Assembly: GCF_040869045.1 (NCBI RefSeq)
Contig: NC_090319.1
Location: 173,760,645 to 173,824,644 of the forward strand
Direction of reading: 5' to 3'
DNA length: 64,000 nucleotides
Origin: Eurosta solidaginis
Lineage: Eukaryota; Arthropoda; Insecta; Diptera; Tephritidae
The notes below the pieces were generated by a model, which saw only the letters and a list, made by a program, of their open reading frames with translations, had not been told where the DNA came from and searched no databases. The stretch's first letter is position 1; each line of letters begins with the position of its first letter. Of this stretch, positions 21,312 through 32,599 are shown piece after piece. Both the position numbers and the translations under genes were made by a program.

Positions 21312-21692
21312 ATGTTCCAAGAAGAGGACATACAAAGTCAAAGCCAATTTGATCAAATTTTTGAAAGATTAGTTAAACTTAATCTGAAGTTCCAAGAAGG
21401 TGAAAACAAAACACCTGAAATACCCAAACAAGGCCCTAAGCCAATAACAATTGAGGAATATAGCAAAGAAATAAGATTCCAAAAATTGAGGAACCTAAAG
21501 TTCCAAAACCGATAAAATTGAAAAGAAAAAAAGGAGGAAAGCAATTTGCCATTCGAAAAACAATAGCCTATATTTATGAAAAAATTAATTTAAGCACAAA
21601 TCAGGCAGAAAAAATTAAACTACAAAAAGAAGTCAAGGAATTAAGGAAAAATAATTATCAAAATAAAAACCTAACCCAACAATGTAAACATT
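21312..21692 (+). pseudogene. Gypsy-A small charged frame
   Basis: A short, Gln/Lys/Glu-rich frame with a stop at about 21512. The reading continues as a Lys-rich coiled-coil-like segment (EKIKLQKEVKELRKN) to about 21692. I do not recognise the family. Its place before gag suggests an accessory or leader peptide. Confidence 0.4.
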
Positions 21693-22040
21693 AGGGTGTT
21701 GAAAAAAATATATATATAAAAATAAAATACAATTTTGTAAAACTATTGATTTTAAAATTATAGTTATGTAAAAGGCCCACTTGAGGATCTTAAAAATGAA
21801 ATTAAAATTGTAGTTGAGGAAAAAACTCTAATTTGGTTGAAAAGCCATTGGAAACTTATTGAGATGCCTGGGGAACCAACAATGTGGAATGTTAGCAACA
21901 CACACGCAACAGCAGCTGAGGAGATATATAGATGGGAAGTAAAATTTATGGGAAGAACAGATTAAAACATTGCAAAAAAAAATAATTTTTAATAAAAGAA
22001 AAAAAACCACAACAAATTTTCTTGTCTTCATATTTTTTAC

Positions 22041-22260
22041 GATGGGAGGCCAAGAATCAAAAATAGAAAAACCAACGGCAAACGTTGTAAACTCAGTCCA
22101 AGTAGTAGACCATACTGAGACACTAGATACTATTAAGATCATACTTCTAATCATCTGCGTAGTCAGTTGCATCAGTTTGTTTCTGAAACTCTACTCAACC
22201 CATAATAAATTCCTAAAAAAGCGATATGCTAGCCGCGCAGACGGTTTAGATAAGGTTTAA
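22041..22260 (+). CDS. Gypsy-A small N-myristoyl/TM-type peptide
   Basis: Starting at the internal Met in the TTTTTTACGATGGGAGGC context gives a peptide of about 72 residues beginning MGGQESK, a plausible N-myristoylation signal. One hydrophobic segment (TIKIILLIICVVSCISLFL) and a basic tail follow. It lies upstream of gag. Some mdg1/412-group elements have extra small frames there; that link is from general knowledge, not a search. The frame is intact, unlike its neighbours. Function unknown. Confidence 0.5.
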
Positions 22261-22284
22261 CTAAATTTTAACTGTCATCCCCAA

Positions 22285-23487
22285 TGGGCAAATGGGAAGA
22301 TATCGTTAAACTACTCATAGAAGAAAAGTTAAGGCAGAAACAGTAGTAAAGCATCTTAAAATAATAGTTGAAGCATTTAACAAAATAGGAAAAATAATTC
22401 AACATTTAAATGGTAAACTCGACGGCAATCGAAAAGACCAAGCATATCACATTTTTTCCAGCATTGGAGACAAATTGGTGTCCTCACTGGCAAGATATGA
22501 TATAGAATTCATAGTACCAACGAGTTTCAAGAAGGAAATAGAAATAGACTATAGCACATTCCTTCTGGAGTCAGCATCCGATTTAGAAGATGAACCAAAA
22601 GTAGAGCAAAAAGAAGAAGAAGAACAGGAACAAAAGGAAATTTGAACAGAGACGCCAAACTACCAAACAAGAAAAGACAAAATGGCTCAAACCACAGTAG
22701 AATTCTTAAAAACGGCTTCGTCAATTCTACCTGAGTTTGATGGTAAACATGAGAACTTACATAGCTTCTTAGACGCACTAGATATCCTAGAACAAATTAA
22801 GGATACTCAGGAGACCATAGCAGTCTCCATGATAAAAACTAAGCTCAAGGGAACAGCTAGAAACCTTTTGAGCACTGAAAATTCAATACTGTAAGGCAAA
22901 AGTTGAGTTCAGCAATTAAAGGTGAATCTGTAGAAGTTTTGACGGCAAAACTCCTAAACGTCCAACAGTGCAGTAAAACAGCTAACCAGTACACTGCCGA
23001 AATCGAAAAATTAACAAAATCGTTGGAAGGTGCTTACATATCAGACGGTCTTGCACCTGATGTGGCAACCAAATATGCCACACAATCAGCTGTAAAGGCC
23101 ATGTGTAAAAACTCGGCTAACGAAAGAGTTAAACTGATAATGCAAGCATGAACGTTCACATCTATGAACGAGGCTATTTCAAAATTCACGAATAGCCGTA
23201 CTGAAATCACGGGTAACCCAAATACAGTGTTACGCCTGACGCGCTCACAAGGTAATTACCGAGGTAACTTCCGAAGAAGCTACCAAAATAATAATTATCG
23301 AAGTAACCAAAACCGAAGATATTACGGTAATACTAACAGATATCATAACAACAATAGTAATAGACAAAATAATAATATCCAAAGACGTTATTTTGGAGGT
23401 CAGTCAAGATCATCCAATCAGAGTAACACGAGCAATCTCCGTAATATAAACCAACAGGAAAACCAGCAAACTCCACTCCAACAGTAA
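22285..23487 (+). pseudogene. Gypsy-A gag (broken)
   Basis: Split into several frames: an N-terminal acidic segment ending at 22645; a capsid-like piece at 22682-22894 (FLDALDILEQIKDTQETIAV); a middle piece at 22903-23151; and an Asn/Arg-rich C-terminus at 23164-23487, likely the nucleic-acid-binding tail. Stops at 22645, 22892 and 23149 inactivate it. No CCHC knuckle is visible; the Arg/Asn-rich tail may take that role. Confidence 0.8.
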
Positions 23488-23493
23488 ATTCTA

Positions 23494-24388
23494 ACGGTAA
23501 TAAAATATGCACATTCAACTTGCATCTAAACAGCTACATATCTTCCAATACTACCCTAAATAAGTCAACTTCGACGTTCCTGATAGTTACAGGAGCGGAT
23601 ATCTGAATAATAAAGAAGGGTAAAATTGACAGTAATGTCACAATAAATAACTCACAGATCACAGATTTAAAAGGTATTGGCTGAGGCATAGCAAGCACAC
23701 TTGGAACGGTAAAAGCAGATCTAACAGATGATAGTCTTTGAATGAGACACATATTTCACATAGTAGAAGACAATTTCCCAATCCCATGTGATGGAATTTT
23801 GGAACTCGACTTCATTAAAAAATATAATTGCATTTTAGATTATAATAAAAATGGGGACAGCCTAATACTACGACCATATGACTACCCAGATGATATAGTT
23901 ATACAAATGACAAATAAACCAACAATTAATAGCATTAAAATACCCGCAAGAGCCGAAGCAATTAGACAGGTTCATATCAATAGTCACAATTAGGAACTAT
24001 TAGTACCTCATCAAGAATTGACTAATGGCATTTTTGTAGCCAACACGATAGTAAACTCAAATCAAGCTTTAATAAGAATAATAAATACAACAGATCAACA
24101 TGCAATCATTCAAGATTATGCCATCAAAACAGAAAGTTTAGAGGATTATGTAATAATTGAAAATACACCTCACTGTAAAGCTAATAATAAAGAAAAGTAA
24201 GAAAGATTGAATAAAAATTTCCCACCATTCGCTAGTAAATCACTCAACACATTATGCTCAGAATTCATTGATACATATATATTCTCATTAGAAACAGAAC
24301 CAATTACGACCAACAACTTGTACAAACAAAAGTTGCATCTGAAGGATAACACTCCTGTGTATATTAAAAATTATAGACTACCCCAAGG
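23494..24388 (+). pseudogene. Gypsy-A protease and start of pol
   Basis: The active-site segment reads LIVTGADI followed by a stop (23579-23605), so the catalytic Asp expected before TGA is Val. Downstream GILELDFIKKYN (about 23800) fits the protease C-terminal motif. Frames at 24018-24200 and 24207-24392 lead to the RT start (NTPVYIKNYRLPQ), where LINE D material interrupts at 24389. Confidence 0.8.
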
Positions 24389-24601
24389 ATAGGATAGGAT
24401 AGGTTAGGTGGTAGCTGCCCTGACTAGGATAGCTCACTTGGACAACACGAAGGTCCGTTGTGATACCACATACACCAAAAATAACGGTGACTTAGATCCA
24501 GCTACTTAGAGAATCGTTGGGTAGCAACGATAAAGCTCCGAATGATACCGATCTCAACTTTGGATAAATCCTTTCGCCTAGTTCTGGCAAAAGCTGGCCA
24601 A

Positions 24602-25093
24602 TCAAGCAAAAAAGTGATTTGGTGATTCCACCTCATCATCCTCCATACAGCTGCAGCAGGATGGAGATTCCAGTATATTGAGACATACCGCATGGATACC
24701 CATGGGACAGTGCCCTGTCAATACCCCAATGACCATTGATAGGTGAGCCTTAGTGAACCCAATTATTTCAGCAGACCTCCTGCCATCCACTTTCGGCCAG
24801 AAAGATCTTGCTACCCTGCAAGACGTGGTGTCCGCCAAACGTTTGCTGAGCTGATTCGAGGCCCAGCTATGGAGGAGCAATCCACAGGTGGCCAGCGGGA
24901 TCCCGAAATCCCTACAGCCATCTTCATCCCGTTCAGTTGTACCGAAGCGGGCTAAGAGATCCGCTTGACAGTTACCCGGGATATCACTATGGCCCAGGAC
25001 CCAGATAATCTTAATTGTAAAATAATTCGATGCAATCGCAAGCGAGGTCAGGCACTCCCAGACCATTCTCGATCGCACTGTAGTTGAGCTCAA
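24602..25093 (-). pseudogene. LINE D RNase H end and C-terminal tail
   Basis: Holds IIWVLGHSDIPGNCQADLLA (the late RNase H motif with the His and Asp of the family) and the tail GVLTGHCPMGIHA...CCSC. The RNase H start (LFTDGSKLDGKF) is in the frame at 25246-25638. The two are separated by a stop at about 25110. Confidence 0.8.
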
Positions 25094-25685
25094 GGCCTTG
25101 ATAGCCGCTTAGCTATCAGAGTAGATGTTAAATTCCCTAACCGTAGTAGCACTGGATAGCATTCCATCCACCGCATCCTTAATCGCAGCAACTTCCGCTT
25201 GGAATACACTGCAGTGATCAGCCAACTTAAACTTAGGGCTTAAATTTAGCTCTTGACAAAAGACCCCCCAACAAACTTTCCATCCAGCTTCGACCCATCC
25301 GTGAATAAGTTAAACGGTCCCATGCCCCAGATAATTCCTCTTCCCCACTCCTCTCTCTCTGGAATGACTGGGGTGAAGGTTGTATAGGGGGCAGTTATCG
25401 GCATACAATAGTCCGTTATGTACGGGATAAAGTCGAAACTGGTAAGAAGGCTAGAGTGTCCGCGGTCAGAAAGTCCATATCCCATATCACGAAGCCTGAC
25501 AAACGACCTTGCCGCGGCCGCCTTTCCCGCAATATCTACTGGGTATATGTTCAGCATGACGTTCATTGCCACGGTAGGTGTTGTTCTGAGAGTGCCACTG
25601 ATATCGATCAGCGCCGTCCGTTGCACTGACACTAACATTTTGGAGATGCTCGCCGTGTCCAGCGCTTTCCATCAGACTAGCACCC

Positions 25686-26688
25686 CTATAACAGAATCGG
25701 TTTGACCACCATCTCATAACGCCAGTGTACTACTCTTGGCGAGAGTCCCCATCTCTTTCCGATAGCCCCTCTGCAGCAGTACAAGGCAATGGCGGCCTTC
25801 CGGGCCCGATCTTCCACATTGGGTCTCCAGGACAGTTTCTTGTCCAAACCAATCCCCAAATATTTAACCCTATCATAAAGTACCAACGGTACCCCTCCAA
25901 TCGAGGGAGTTCTGAAATCGGGCAACTTATATCTCCTTGTGAAAAGAACCAATTCCGTTTTTCCCCGGTTGACCGCCAATCCACATGATTCAGTCCACCT
26001 AGCCACAGTATCCAGGTAGCCCTGCAGAACATCGCGCACGGTGCCCAGAAATTTGCCTCTGACTAGGATAGCGAGGTCATCTGCATAGGCAACCACCCGA
26101 CAACCATTGGCTTCCAGCTCCACAAGAAGCTCGTTGACTACCACAACCCAGAGGAGATAGGACACCCCCCTGTGGCGTACCCCTGCACACCTTCCTAAAT
26201 TCAACCAGAGCCGCCTCGACTCCTAAACCCACCAGAGCTCTTTCGATTGCCCCCGGTAAGACATTGTTGAAAGCCCCCTCGATGTCTAGAAAGGCACCCA
26301 GAGCATACTCTAGGGACCCCTCTATTTGCTTTACAATCGAACGGAGAGCCGTTTCCGTCGATCTGCCCTTGCAGTACGCATGCTGTGAAGCCGACAGTAA
26401 CCCCCGAGGTATCCTTTCCCGTAGGTACAGTTCAATCAACCGCTCAAACGTCTTAAGAAGAAACGACGAGAGACTGATTGGCCTGAAATCCTTAGGTGAT
26501 ACATGATAGCTTCTGCCGGCCTTCGGAATGAAAATAACCCTAACCGTGTGACAAGACTTCGGGATATAGTTAAGCCTGAGGCAGTTAGTAGAGATGATGG
26601 CTAACCAGCGGCAGGAAATCCCCAAAGACTTTTGAAGTTGCGCAGGAATGAGTCCATCCGGGCCCCGAGACTTATAGGGCTTGAATGA
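25686..26688 (-). pseudogene. LINE D reverse transcriptase core
   Basis: RT copies the LINE RNA at the nicked target. Visible motifs are KSRGPDGLIPAQLQ (fingers), SFLLKTFERLIE, AYCKGRSTETAL, AFLDIEGAFNNV, GTPQGGVLSPL and the catalytic VAYADDLAILV in the frame at 25686-26204. A frameshift near 26170 separates GTPQGG from YADD. Upstream, about 100 residues joining it to the endonuclease are missing at the Penelope insertion. Confidence 0.9.
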
Positions 26689-27013
26689 CGCCCTAGGGCG
26701 AACACTAAGAACTAACATTAAATCAGAGGATCCGTTTAGCAGCCACGGCGTATACAAGCTTACCTGCGGATGCCAGCATATTTACATAGGACAAACAGGA
26801 CGGCAAATAAGAACGAGGTTCAGAGAAAATATTAGAGATTACAACAAAAAAATACGAAATCCAAACATTATACCCGAGTCTAACTTCGCGAATCACATGG
26901 TCGAGAATGAATGTTCCCCAACAAACATCAATAAAACAGTTAGGGTTCTTCACATACAAGAAAAGGGCCGACGTCTCAACGTACTCGAAAACATGGAAAT
27001 CTACAAACAGTAA
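26681..27013 (+). pseudogene. Penelope GIY-YIG endonuclease, copy 2
   Basis: GVYKLTCGCQHIYIGQTGRQ gives the GIY-YIG core, followed by RTRF, ANHMVENECSPTNIN (the His/Glu-containing motif) and VLHIQEKGRRLNVLENMEIY at the C-terminus. This is the intact version of the domain broken in copy 1. The first few residues are LINE D sequence, so the frame start is not natural. Confidence 0.88.
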
Positions 27014-27493
27014 AAATTCGACGGTAGAATAATAAACGAACAGATAAACACAATTTCTGACACAATATTCGAGCCTTTAAAACTTGTTTACAGGAAACAA
27101 CGTAATCACACAGGTACAACAGACAAACACACAACAACAAATAAATACAAAACAATTAACACACCAAAACAAAAAACCGACAAAGAAGGTCAAACGACTA
27201 AAATCGCAGATTTTTACCTACCCCAGTCAGCCACACAAATCGATTAGTAAACCACCCTCGGTTCTGAATGAACACACAGCACATACACATAACTAAATAT
27301 ACACAAGCATCAATTTGACAATACCTGCTCATATACCTACGAACTATAAATACAGGACAAACGACAACATCAGATCAGAACGAAAATCGACACTGATGAT
27401 GGCACAACGCCGAAACCGGTTTGTCTCAAAACCAAATTTGACAAGGGATGGCGGAAAATCGTTCCAATATACATCATTTATCCACCCTGTCGG
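26690..27493 (+). mobile_element. Penelope-like element 2, 5'-truncated
   Basis: Contains the GIY-YIG endonuclease end and about 480 bp of 3' sequence matching copy 1 (42298-42779). It sits inside LINE D, whose RT and linker flank it, and LINE D sequence was lost at the junction. No RT half. Confidence 0.88.
27393..27425 (+). ncRNA. Hammerhead-ribozyme-like core, Penelope 2
   Basis: CTGATGA (27393-27399), a short GGC/GCC helix with an ACAAC loop, then GAAA (27412-27415) and GTC (27423-27425) match the order of hammerhead core boxes. Hammerhead motifs are known in Penelope-like elements. Stem I is not convincingly formed here, so this is a candidate core only. Confidence 0.5.
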
Positions 27494-27502
27494 AAAATCA
27501 AC

Positions 27503-27733
27503 CTAACAAGATAAGTCACTGATTTCATATTTATAAATCCCCAGACTCACCTTATAGGGCTCCCAGTCCGAGGGTAATTTACTCCTCCTGGCTCTGTTGA
27601 ACAGCCGGCGACTGGACGCTCTTAGGTCGTCAAAAGAATCCGACCACCAGGGCTGTTTGCCCTTCCCCCTGTAAATTTTCAATGGGCAGGACAGCTGAAA
27701 GGCGCTATTGCTTGCCGAGGTGAAGTTTTTCAC
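27503..27733 (-). pseudogene. LINE D endonuclease-RT linker
   Basis: GKGKQPWWSDSFDDLRASSR matches the WW...L...R linker pattern of LOA/R1-type LINEs and the corresponding KKPYWWNQEISEQRKNSR of the element at 58050-64000. It ends at the Penelope insertion. Confidence 0.75.
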
Positions 27734-27745
27734 CAGGGCGTCTAT

Positions 27746-28500
27746 CTAAGATTCGGACAGGTCCGAACTAACGGTAGGCGCCGCAGGCAATAGCTCTCCC
27801 AGCTTCCTACAATACAAGTCCCAGTTAGTACTTTTAGGGTTCCTAAAAGATATTTTACCGGGAAGTTCTTCGTTCACCGAGAACTGAATATATCGGTGAT
27901 CAGAGAAGGAGTGCTCGTTCAGAACCCTCCAGCCGGATATCCGACCTTCCAGTTCTCTACTAACCAGGGTGAGGTCCAGGACCTCCTCCCTTACCGCAGT
28001 AATAAAAGTCGGGTCATTCCCCCTATTACATATACAAAGTCCCTCATCTACAATAAAAGTAAATAAAGACTCACCTCTAGTGTTGGTATCCGAGCTTCCC
28101 CAGATGCTATGATGGGCATTAGCATCGGCACCGATGATCACGCCAACACCTCTCCGCCTTGCTTCAGCGGTGATTTCGCCCAGTATCGCAGGTGATGGTC
28201 CCGCTACGTCCCCGTGGGGCATGTACGCTGAGACCACCCACATTTTATTACTTCCTCGCTCGAGGCAGACCGTGGTTACGTCAGCATCGCTGAAATTAGA
28301 GAATAAAAGCTTTAATCTCTTTTTTAATAAGCACACAGGATCTAGGCCTACTTGACTCCCCATGCACCAAGGTGTTGAATTTTCCAGTCCTTAATCCAGA
28401 AATCTTACTGTCGTTACTACTCAGCCACGGCTCCCGGACAAGGACTATATCCCCTCCGCCTTTTTCAAGGCAGAGCAACAAATTTGCGAAAGCCGCCTTA
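27746..28500 (-). pseudogene. LINE D apurinic-type endonuclease
   Basis: Frames at 28296-28481 (DIVLVREPWLSS, the Glu motif) and 27746-28363 (VVSAYMP, GADANAHHSIWGSSDTN, EVLDLTLVS and FSDHRYIQF) together carry every endonuclease motif. They are in different frames, separated by a shift near 28340. The protein would nick target DNA to prime reverse transcription. Confidence 0.88.
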
Positions 28501-28904
28501 AGAGTGCTGAAGATTGATTTGACGGATTTCCATCAAAACCGCTCTTCTTACGCACCCCATCCTTGGCGGATTCGAGTTAGTTGTGTCCATTCTAAAAAGT
28601 CCCCCCTCAAGGCCGCTATCCGGAGCCGATTGTGTAGTCGCCCTTCAACGGTCTCGTGGTTATCTATGCTACGCAGGGAGTCCACGCGAGGTTTGACGCA
28701 TTACCTTATGATTAATGCGTTCAGAGCCAGACCGGACGCAAAGCAGGAAAATCTTCAACCGCACCTACACCACCAACTTAACGGCGACGGAGCCGGAACG
28801 TACCTTGAGGCCCGCCACGGTTTTAGACTACCCTGTCTAAGCTTTGGGCAATTGAGGGCGAGCAGTTTAATAAGAGTTATAAATGAGTAATTGTATGTGC
28901 TTGT

Positions 28905-29000
28905 AAGCGTATGAGTCGTGGTACAGTGGCTGACGTACCCGACCAAACGCCCGGGGTTGCGGGTTCAACTCCCACCAAGCATTCCTTTTTTTAAATTTAT
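28905..29000 (+). mobile_element. tRNA-like sequence, probable SINE head
   Basis: TGGTACAGTGG (A box, about 28920) and GGGTTCAACTCCC (B box, about 28960) at tRNA-like spacing, then CCAAGCATTCCTTTTTTT. It differs from the other SINE family here. No acceptor stem complementarity is evident, so a functional tRNA gene is unlikely. Confidence 0.5.
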
Positions 29001-29061
29001 AAATTATTATTATTAATGGACTGTATTGAGTTTATGGGGTTTTTGATTTAATGTATTCCAT

Positions 29062-29560
29062 TTATTGAGTTGGGTAGTTTTAGTGTTATTGGTGTATTTA
29101 AGTCATGGGAGGATGCATAGCATCAGTACACCTTTATTTATTTATTTGTGTTTATTTTAAGGGATTCAGTTTATTAAGTTGGGTAGTTTTAGTGTTATTG
29201 GTGTGTTTAAGTCATGGGAGGATGCATAGCATCAGTACACCTTTTATTTATTTAATTTGGGGGCGAGCACTGGGGGCTCTGAGGCTTCGCTCTACTGAGC
29301 CACCTCATCCTCTATTTCAAGAACCCTTTAAAATGTGATATGGAGGCGAGCACGGGACGGCTCTGAGGTATTGGCACCCCATTTTCTACAAGAAAAACCT
29401 CTATTTATTTAATTTGGGGCGAGCGTTGGGCACTCTGAGGTTTCGCTCTAATGAGCCACCTCATCTTCTATTTGAAGAACCCCTTCAAAGTGTGATATGG
29501 AGGCGAGCACTGGGCTCTGATGTATTAGCACACCATCCGAAGAACCTCGCTTTTAATTAA
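29062..29560. repeat. Two adjacent tandem duplications
   Basis: A 109-bp unit (starting TTATTRAGTTGGGTAG, with GGATGCATAGCATCAG) occurs at 29062 and 29171. A 157-bp unit (starting ATTTGGGG, with GCGAGC and GAGCCACCTCATC) occurs at 29255 and 29412. No coding frame. Origin unknown; they lie inside the material inserted in gypsy-A. Confidence 0.85.
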
Positions 29561-29677
29561 AAAACTCAAACTATGTCTTTAGAATATTTCACTAACCAGT
29601 TGAGAATTACAAGCACACTCAATGGCTACTGAAACAAACGAACGAAAAAATGTTCATAGTTTAAGTCGCTTAAACAT

Positions 29678-30435
29678 ACCCCAAGCACATAAGAATGAAA
29701 TAAATAAACAAGTCAATAAACTAATTCAAGATGATATTGTTGAGCCATTAACCTCAGAGTACAACAGCCCTTTTTTATTGGTACCTAAATAATCTCTTCC
29801 GGGAAAACAAGAAAAAAAGGTGGAGATTATTTGTTGATTTCAGACAAATAAATAAAAAATTAACAGCTGATAAATTCCCTTTGCCTAGAATAGATGATAT
29901 TCTGGATCAATTGGGAAGAGCGAAATATTTCTCATGCCTAGCTTTAATGTCAGGATTTGACCAAATAGAACTCAGCCCAGAATCAAGAGATATCACATCC
30001 TTTACAACGGACACCGGTACTTATCGTTTCAAAAGATTACCTTATGGCCTCAAAGTAGCGCCAAACTCATTCCAGAGGATGATGACATTGGCATTCGCAG
30101 GTCTAAAACCATCACAAGCATTCTTATACATGGACGATTTAGTCGTATTAGGATGCTCCGAAAATCATATGATTAAAAATTTACGGGATGTATTCCCCAC
30201 ATGCAGAAAATATAATTTAAAATTACATCCGGACAAATGTCTATTTTTCAGCCAAGAAGTCACTTATCTTGGACATAAATGCACAAGTACTGGAATTTTA
30301 CCAGACCCAAGCCAGTTTAAAATTGTTCAAAATTACCCAACTCCCAAAAATGCCGATGAAGAAAAAGAAAAGTCGCATTTTGTAATTATTATAGAAGATT
30401 CATACCAAATTTCGCGGAATACGCCAGGATTCTAA
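29678..30435 (+). pseudogene. Gypsy-A reverse transcriptase
   Basis: RT resumes at AHKNEINKQV. Motifs: IVEPLTSEYNSPFLLVPK (fingers), SGFDQIELSPESRDITSF, LPYGLKVAPNSFQRMM and the catalytic FLYMDDLVVLG (about 30125-30157). Stops at about 29790 and 29840 and a shift near 30350 break it. RT would act in cytoplasmic particles. Confidence 0.92.
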
Positions 30436-30862
30436 CAAGACTTAGTAAGAAAAATGTAATTTTCAATTGGACAGACGACTGCGAGAAATCTTTTAATTAC
30501 CTAAAAAATGCATTAGTTAGTCCAAATATCCTACAATATCCCAATTTTGATAAAGAGTTCTTTATTACAGCCGACGCAAGTGGTAATGCTTGCGGTGCTG
30601 TGCTAAGCCAAGAATATGAAGGAAAACAATTACCCATTGCCTATGCCTCAAGATCATTTACAAAAGGCGAAATAAACAAAGCCACGATCGAAAAAGAATT
30701 AGCGGCCATACATTGGGCAATTATATATTTTAGACCATATGTTTATGGCAGAAAATTCACAGTGAAAACGGATCATCGACCTTTAACGTATTTATTCTCA
30801 ATGAAAAACCCTTCATCTAAATTAACTAGAATCAGGTTAGATTTATAAGAGTATGACTTTGG
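30436..30862 (+). pseudogene. Gypsy-A RNase H
   Basis: Motifs ITADASGNACGAVLSQ, IAYASRSF, IEKELAAIHWAI and VKTDHRPLTYLF are those of Ty3/gypsy RNase H. It follows RT after a frameshift near 30420 and has a stop at 30846, after which the connection domain continues. Confidence 0.9.
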
Positions 30863-30863
30863 G

Positions 30864-31508
30864 GTGGAGTACATAGCCGGAAAAGAAAATTACGTGGCAG
30901 ACGCTCTGTCACGAATAAATATCAATGACTTGAAAGAAATGTCAGTACAAGCATGTAAAATAATGAAAGTCATGACAAGATCGCAAACTAAAAAGAATTC
31001 CAGTAATACCAGTAATAGAAATGAAGAGAAGAAAAGTCACAAAGAGAACCCTATAATATACGAAGCGCTTAATAAATGTGAAGTAAAAAGACCAGTCCAG
31101 CTCGTTTTCGATCCTCCGAAATTATATTTCAAAAAAGGAAAGAAAATTTGTAGTGAAATAAATATAGAAAATCAAATTTTTGAGGCGAAGATTGACTTAG
31201 GCCAATTCTTTACCAGGCTTATGAAAAAAGCCGGCAATTTGGGAATTAAGAAAATACAGTTGTCCTTAGGAGACAAATTGTTTTATACTCGAGTAGACAC
31301 ATTTAAGGAAATAGGTACCAAAGTTCTCAAAAATTTAACTATTGCATTAACTCCGGAGGTTGTGCATGTGACGGAAAATGATAAAATTAAAAAGATTCTT
31401 CAAAAATATTACGATGATCCTGTTAATGGTGGCCACCCAGGAATCAATCGTACAACTAATAAAATAAGAAAAAAATATTACTGGAAAAATATGAAAAATG
31501 ATATAAGA
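30864..31508 (+). pseudogene. Gypsy-A connection and integrase zinc-finger start
   Basis: Begins VEYIAGKENYVADALSRI, the usual end of gypsy RNase H. A Lys-rich spacer follows, then the HHCC finger start (GGHPGINRTTNKIRKKYYW, about 31425-31485). BEL-1 interrupts at 31509; the apparent C-terminal residues after that point are LTR sequence. Confidence 0.88.
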
Positions 31509-32599
31509 TGTTTACGCGGTGTAGGCTGTGACCCATCCCATCCCCCTCCTTTTCTATATGTATATCTATGAATTTATATACATCCCGTATCTTGTATTGT
31601 ATTCGACTATATTGAATTATATTATATTGAATTACCCCCAAAATCAATGCGTTGTATTTACCCTTAAATTCCCTATTGGGAATCCTAATGGCCGTGTGGC
31701 AGCCTCCAACGCGCAAAATCCACCAAATCGAATTCGCCGCAAGTACAGGATGGCGATCTGGCATGATCGCCACCTGTCAAAAAACCACCACCGTTGGGAC
31801 ATATATATCATTTTTCGTGCGAAGAAAAACAAATTGGAAAATCTTCGGCCTTATACAGTTTTTTATTATTATTGCGATCATTTTTTTGCAAGTTCGGCAT
31901 AAGTTTATTTAAAACATACAAAAATAATATTGTAAAAGTGTGTGCTGTCCCCAGTTTATCGAAATTATTTTATAGCTGAAGTGGTGAAGTGCGAAATTTA
32001 TGAAAATAAAAAAAATCAGAAATTCTGCGAAATCCTTTCATTTAAAGCGATACTAAATTTGGAAGAAAGTAGTACCAATGCTAAATAAGTGTGCGTTCCT
32101 TTGATTATCAAGGAAAACTTACTATTATTATCGTGTGCAAGTCCGGCACAGTTCATTTTTGCAAAATTCCACTTTACTATATCAATCACCAACTTGGTGC
32201 ATTTTACCTATTATAAAAAGTAATAAACCCTTTCGAGAATTTGTACAATCACGCGTGTGATGCCAAATATCATTGTAAAAACCCTTTTATATTAAAAGAA
32301 AGAAATTTCGTTAAAGTTCAGAACGTGGTTTTTTGTTGCATATTGGAGATAGACAAATAATAATTATAAATTGGAAATATCCCCATAAAGTGGAACAAGC
32401 TACTAGTGCCGTGAACACCGCCGTGTCCAGCACAAACCCTACCATCATCATCAAAACGCCACCATATTTAGCCGGTACCACCATCTACAAACGCATCATC
32501 GTCAACACCAACCACCATCATCAACGCAGCAGCCCCAGCCGTACCCACAGCTACATACCAAAAAGGTAAGGTACATTTATACTGTCACCCCCTTAAACA
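31509..32599 (+). repeat. BEL-1 5' LTR
   Basis: Starts TGTTTACGCGGTGTAGG, ends CACCCCCTTAAACA, and is followed by ATGGTCCTTCGTCGCC, a possible primer-binding site (tRNA not identified). The short open frames inside match those in the 3' LTR and are not genes. Confidence 0.95.

Larger units (their letters stand above)
24389..28740 (-). mobile_element. LINE D, LOA/R1-type, interrupted by a Penelope fragment
   Basis: On the minus strand it carries, from high to low coordinate: endonuclease (28500-27746), linker (27733-27503), a Penelope-like insertion (27500-26690), RT (26688-25686), thumb (25717-25330), RNase H (25330-24950) and the C-terminal Cys/His tail. It ends in a GGATA-pentamer tail. 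ORF1 is not found. TACCCCAAG occurs just left of 24389 and again at about 29678, so it and the sequence up to 29677 may have entered gypsy-A as one unit. Confidence 0.8.

Noticed and set aside
28372..28890. 172-codon plus-strand frame over LINE D
   Set aside because: It is antisense to the endonuclease region and has no domain.
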